Shown piece by piece: positions 62,127-64,000 of a stretch of DNA of 64,000 nt. The DNA lies in contig NZ_JAQMWQ010000016.1 in the NCBI RefSeq assembly GCF_030403775.1, positions 62,001 through 126,000 of the forward strand. The letters are read 5' to 3'. The DNA comes from Paenibacillus sp. BSR1-1 (GTDB lineage: Bacteria; Bacillota; Bacilli; Bacillales; Cytobacillaceae). Both the position numbers and the translations under genes were made by a program. The first letter of the stretch is position 1, and each line of letters starts with the position of its first letter. The notes under the pieces are model-generated. The model had not been told where the DNA came from, ran no database searches, and worked only from the letters and a program-made list of their open reading frames with translations.

Positions 62127-62151
62127 TATAGAAAAATAGAGGTGTATAATC

Positions 62152-63033
62152 ATGCCACAGTTCTTTTTGAATAAACGACTGATCATTTTGCTTGTCAGCA
62201 TCATTGTTCTCGTGGCATTGATTGGGTTTTCTTTAAGGGAGAGAAGCAAACTATCCTGGCCGGAACAATTTGTGAAGGACACAACCGGCTGGGTTCAATC
62301 CCTGGTTTCAAAGCCTGCCAATTTCGTTGGCGGCTTTTTTGAAAATCTCCAGGATTTGCAAAATACATATGAAGAGAATAAAGAACTTAAATCGCGGATT
62401 GAAGATCTTGTCAGCCTTGAAGCAGAAAACCAGGAGCTGAAGAAAGACAATAAGGAATTGCGTGACATTCTCGGTGAAAAAAGGACCCTGAGAGATTTTA
62501 AACCATTACCAGCTACTGTTATTGGCAGAAACCCTGATCGTTGGCATGAAATGATTATTATCGATAAAGGAAATCTAAACGGCATCAAAAAAAATATGGC
62601 GGTCGTTACCGCCAAAGGTTTGATTGGCAAGGTAAAAACGGTCAACCAATTCAGCTCCACTGTGCAGCTCTTGAGTGCAATGGATCCTAAGAATCGGATT
62701 TCCGTCACCATCCAAGGGGAAACAAGTATTTATGGATTTGTTCAAGGCTTCGATGATAAAAAGAAATTACTGTTAGTAAAAAGCATCCCAGCTGGAGTTA
62801 AAGTAGAAAAAGGCCAAAATGTCATTACTTCAGGTAAGGGCGGTGTTTTCCCAGAAGGTTTGGTCGTTGGGAAGGTTGTCGAGGTTAAACCTGATCAGTA
62901 TGGGCTAAATCAAACGGCTTTAATAAAACCCGGAGCGGACTTTTATGATATTGAAAACGTTATTGTCATTAAACGGTTAATGACACAGCCTGAAATTACG
63001 GATATGGAAAATGAGAAGGAGAAGGATCTATGA
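62152..63033 (+). CDS. mreC: Rod shape-determining protein MreC
   Basis: 293-residue bitopic protein that links the MreB machinery to extracytoplasmic penicillin-binding proteins. N-terminal transmembrane helix (LIILLVSIIVLVALIGFSL, ~9-27), coiled coil (~65-105: EENKELKSRIEDLVSLEAENQELKKDNKELRDIL), then the two beta-domains with VIGRNPDRWHEMIIIDKG and TSGKGGVFPEGLVVGKV. It follows mreB by 25 nt and overlaps mreD (ATGA). Confidence 0.96.
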   Translation: MPQFFLNKRLIILLVSIIVLVALIGFSLRERSKLSWPEQFVKDTTGWVQSLVSKPANFVGGFFENLQDLQNTYEENKELKSRIEDLVSLEAENQELKKDNKELRDILGEKRTLRDFKPLPATVIGRNPDRWHEMIIIDKGNLNGIKKNMAVVTAKGLIGKVKTVNQFSSTVQLLSAMDPKNRISVTIQGETSIYGFVQGFDDKKKLLLVKSIPAGVKVEKGQNVITSGKGGVFPEGLVVGKVVEVKPDQYGLNQTALIKPGADFYDIENVIVIKRLMTQPEITDMENEKEKDL

Positions 63034-63545
63034 AAAAATTCCTTCTTCCTCTTTTGTTTTTGTTTCTTTTTCTAGCCGAAAGCCTTTTTGTTCAATTTTT
63101 TCCTGGCAACTCTTTCGGCGGGAAAGTCATCGTTCCCCATTTTTTATTTACGGCAATTGTTTTTTTAACGATTTTTACTGGCAAAAAACAAGGAATCATC
63201 TATGCCGCCATTTTTGGGATGATATTTGATATTGTTTATGTTGAAATTATCGGGATATACTTTTTTCTTTTTCCCTTTATCTGTTACCTTGTTACAAAAA
63301 TCATGCATATCATGCAGGCAAATATCATTATTGCCTTCCTCGTTTCACTTTTTGCCATTGCGTTATTAGAAATTGGGGTTTATGAAATGAACTTTCTTAT
63401 TCATGTGACCGATCTCGATTTTATGGGATTTTTAAATTTACGTTTTTATCCAACGCTAATCTTAAATGCGATTTTTGTGTTGATTTTTGGATATCCATTA
63501 AAGAGACGCTTTGAAAAGTATGCCGATGCATTGAGAGATGAATGA
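63030..63545 (+). CDS. mreD: Rod shape-determining protein MreD
   Basis: 171-residue membrane protein with about five or six helices, partner of MreC in the elongasome. Typical features: FLFLAESLFVQFFP near the N-terminus, VPHFLFTAIVFLTIFTGKKQGIIYAAIFGMIFDIVYVEIIGIYFFLFPFI core (~33-83), with the conserved Gly-rich GMIFDI. Translationally coupled to mreC. Completes mreBCD. Confidence 0.93.
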   Translation: MKKFLLPLLFLFLFLAESLFVQFFPGNSFGGKVIVPHFLFTAIVFLTIFTGKKQGIIYAAIFGMIFDIVYVEIIGIYFFLFPFICYLVTKIMHIMQANIIIAFLVSLFAIALLEIGVYEMNFLIHVTDLDFMGFLNLRFYPTLILNAIFVLIFGYPLKRRFEKYADALRDE

Positions 63546-63612
63546 TTTTTTTAAAAAAGAGGAGAATAGACAGTTCGTGTCGAATTTTATAAAGAAGAAT
63601 CGGCACTTTGAT

Positions 63613-63652
63613 TCGGAGTAGATCAATATATCTATTCCGAAATTGTTTTTTT
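63613..63652 (+). terminator. Terminator or attenuator between mreD and minC
   Basis: TCGGAGTAGA (63613-63622) / TCTATTCCGA (63631-63640) with one G-U pair, then AATT and a T run at 63645-63652, 24 nt before minC. Confidence 0.7.
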
Positions 63653-63675
63653 AATTATGAGGTGAAAAAATCTCC

Positions 63676-64000
63676 ATGAAAAATCGGCAAAATGTTACAA
63701 TAAAAGGGACAAAAGATGGACTTGTCCTTCATCTTGATGATAGCTGTTCCTATGAGGAGCTAAAAAAAGAATTAGACCAAAAGCTTTCTGCCAATACCCA
63801 GACACAGGATGAGCGTAATTTAATATCTGTTAAAGTGGAAATCGGTAATCGCTATTTAACAGAGGCTCAACAGGAAGAATTAAAAGAGTTAATTCGGCAA
63901 AAAAAGAATTTAGTTGTTGATAATATTGAAGCAAATGTAATTACGAAAGAAGAGGCCAACCGCTTAAAGGCAGAAACAGAGGTCGTGACCGTGTCCCGTA
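63676..64000 (+). CDS. minC: Septum site-determining protein MinC, 3'-truncated by window edge
   Basis: Division-site inhibitor that antagonises FtsZ with MinD. The frame is open from ATG 63676 to the window end (108 codons seen). The N-terminal MinC domain is recognisable: QNVTIKGTKDGLVLHLDDSC, VKVEIGNRYLTEAQQEELKEL and NIEANVITKEEANRLK. GAGGTG lies about 12 nt before the start. Position after mreBCD matches B. subtilis mreBCD-minCD. Confidence 0.92.
   Translation, partial: MKNRQNVTIKGTKDGLVLHLDDSCSYEELKKELDQKLSANTQTQDERNLISVKVEIGNRYLTEAQQEELKELIRQKKNLVVDNIEANVITKEEANRLKAETEVVTVSR

Overview
The window reads as a chromosome segment of an endospore-forming, low-GC Gram-positive bacterium of the Bacillaceae. 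Gene order follows the Bacillus subtilis uvrC-lysC-yslB-sdhCAB-gerE-ysmB-racE-gerM-rph-ysnA-ysnB-ysoA-tig-clpX-lonB-lonA-ysxC-hemAXCDBL-spoVID-ysxE-valS-folC-(comC)-spoIIB-maf-radC-mreBCD-minC backbone almost throughout. Sporulation and germination genes (gerE, gerM, lonB, spoVID, ysxE, spoIIB) and strong AGGAGG-type ribosome binding sites support this. A Neobacillus-like genus is possible, but that is inference.

Layout. 1-3.2 kb: the end of a 2-keto-3-deoxygluconate / 5-keto-4-deoxyuronate (pectin, hexuronate) operon, eda-kdgK-kduI-kduD. 3.3-6.7 kb: uvrC, then a lysine riboswitch controlling aspartokinase lysC, which has an internal start for a beta subunit. 6.7-10.9 kb: yslB (minus strand) and the succinate dehydrogenase operon with a promoter and a cre-like site. 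10.9-16.6 kb: a class D sortase, gerE, ysmB, racE, gerM, rph, an XTP/dITP pyrophosphatase and a phosphodiesterase. 16.7-17.65 kb: a tRNA-Arg(UCU) gene split inside the anticodon by a 290-nt group I intron, followed by a free-standing PD-(D/E)XK endonuclease gene. 17.7-26.8 kb: protein quality control (ysoA, tig, clpX, lonB, lonA) and ysxC. 27.5-33.8 kb: the heme operon hemAXCDBL. 33.9-39.2 kb: a beta-lactamase-fold lipoprotein, spoVID, ysxE, a small membrane protein and an O-antigen-ligase-like protein. 39.3-43.8 kb: T-box leader, valS, folC. 43.8-58.2 kb: an accessory block with a GAF-GGDEF diguanylate cyclase, three minor prepilins on the minus strand and a full type IV pilus operon (two accessory membrane proteins, then pilB-T-C-A-D-M-N-O) at the position where B. 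subtilis has only comC. 58.3-64 kb: spoIIB, maf, radC, mreBCD and the start of minC.

How it fits together. Most of the window is conserved housekeeping. The most unusual parts are the split tRNA-Arg(UCU) with an adjacent homing-type endonuclease, and the type IV pilus locus with its associated diguanylate cyclase, VanW/G5-like protein and low-complexity Thr/Asn/Gln linkers in PilN and PilO. For the intron, core helices P1, P2, P3, P7, P8 and P10 can be drawn directly from the sequence, and they fix the splice sites. No CRISPR array, rRNA gene, transposase or prophage was seen.
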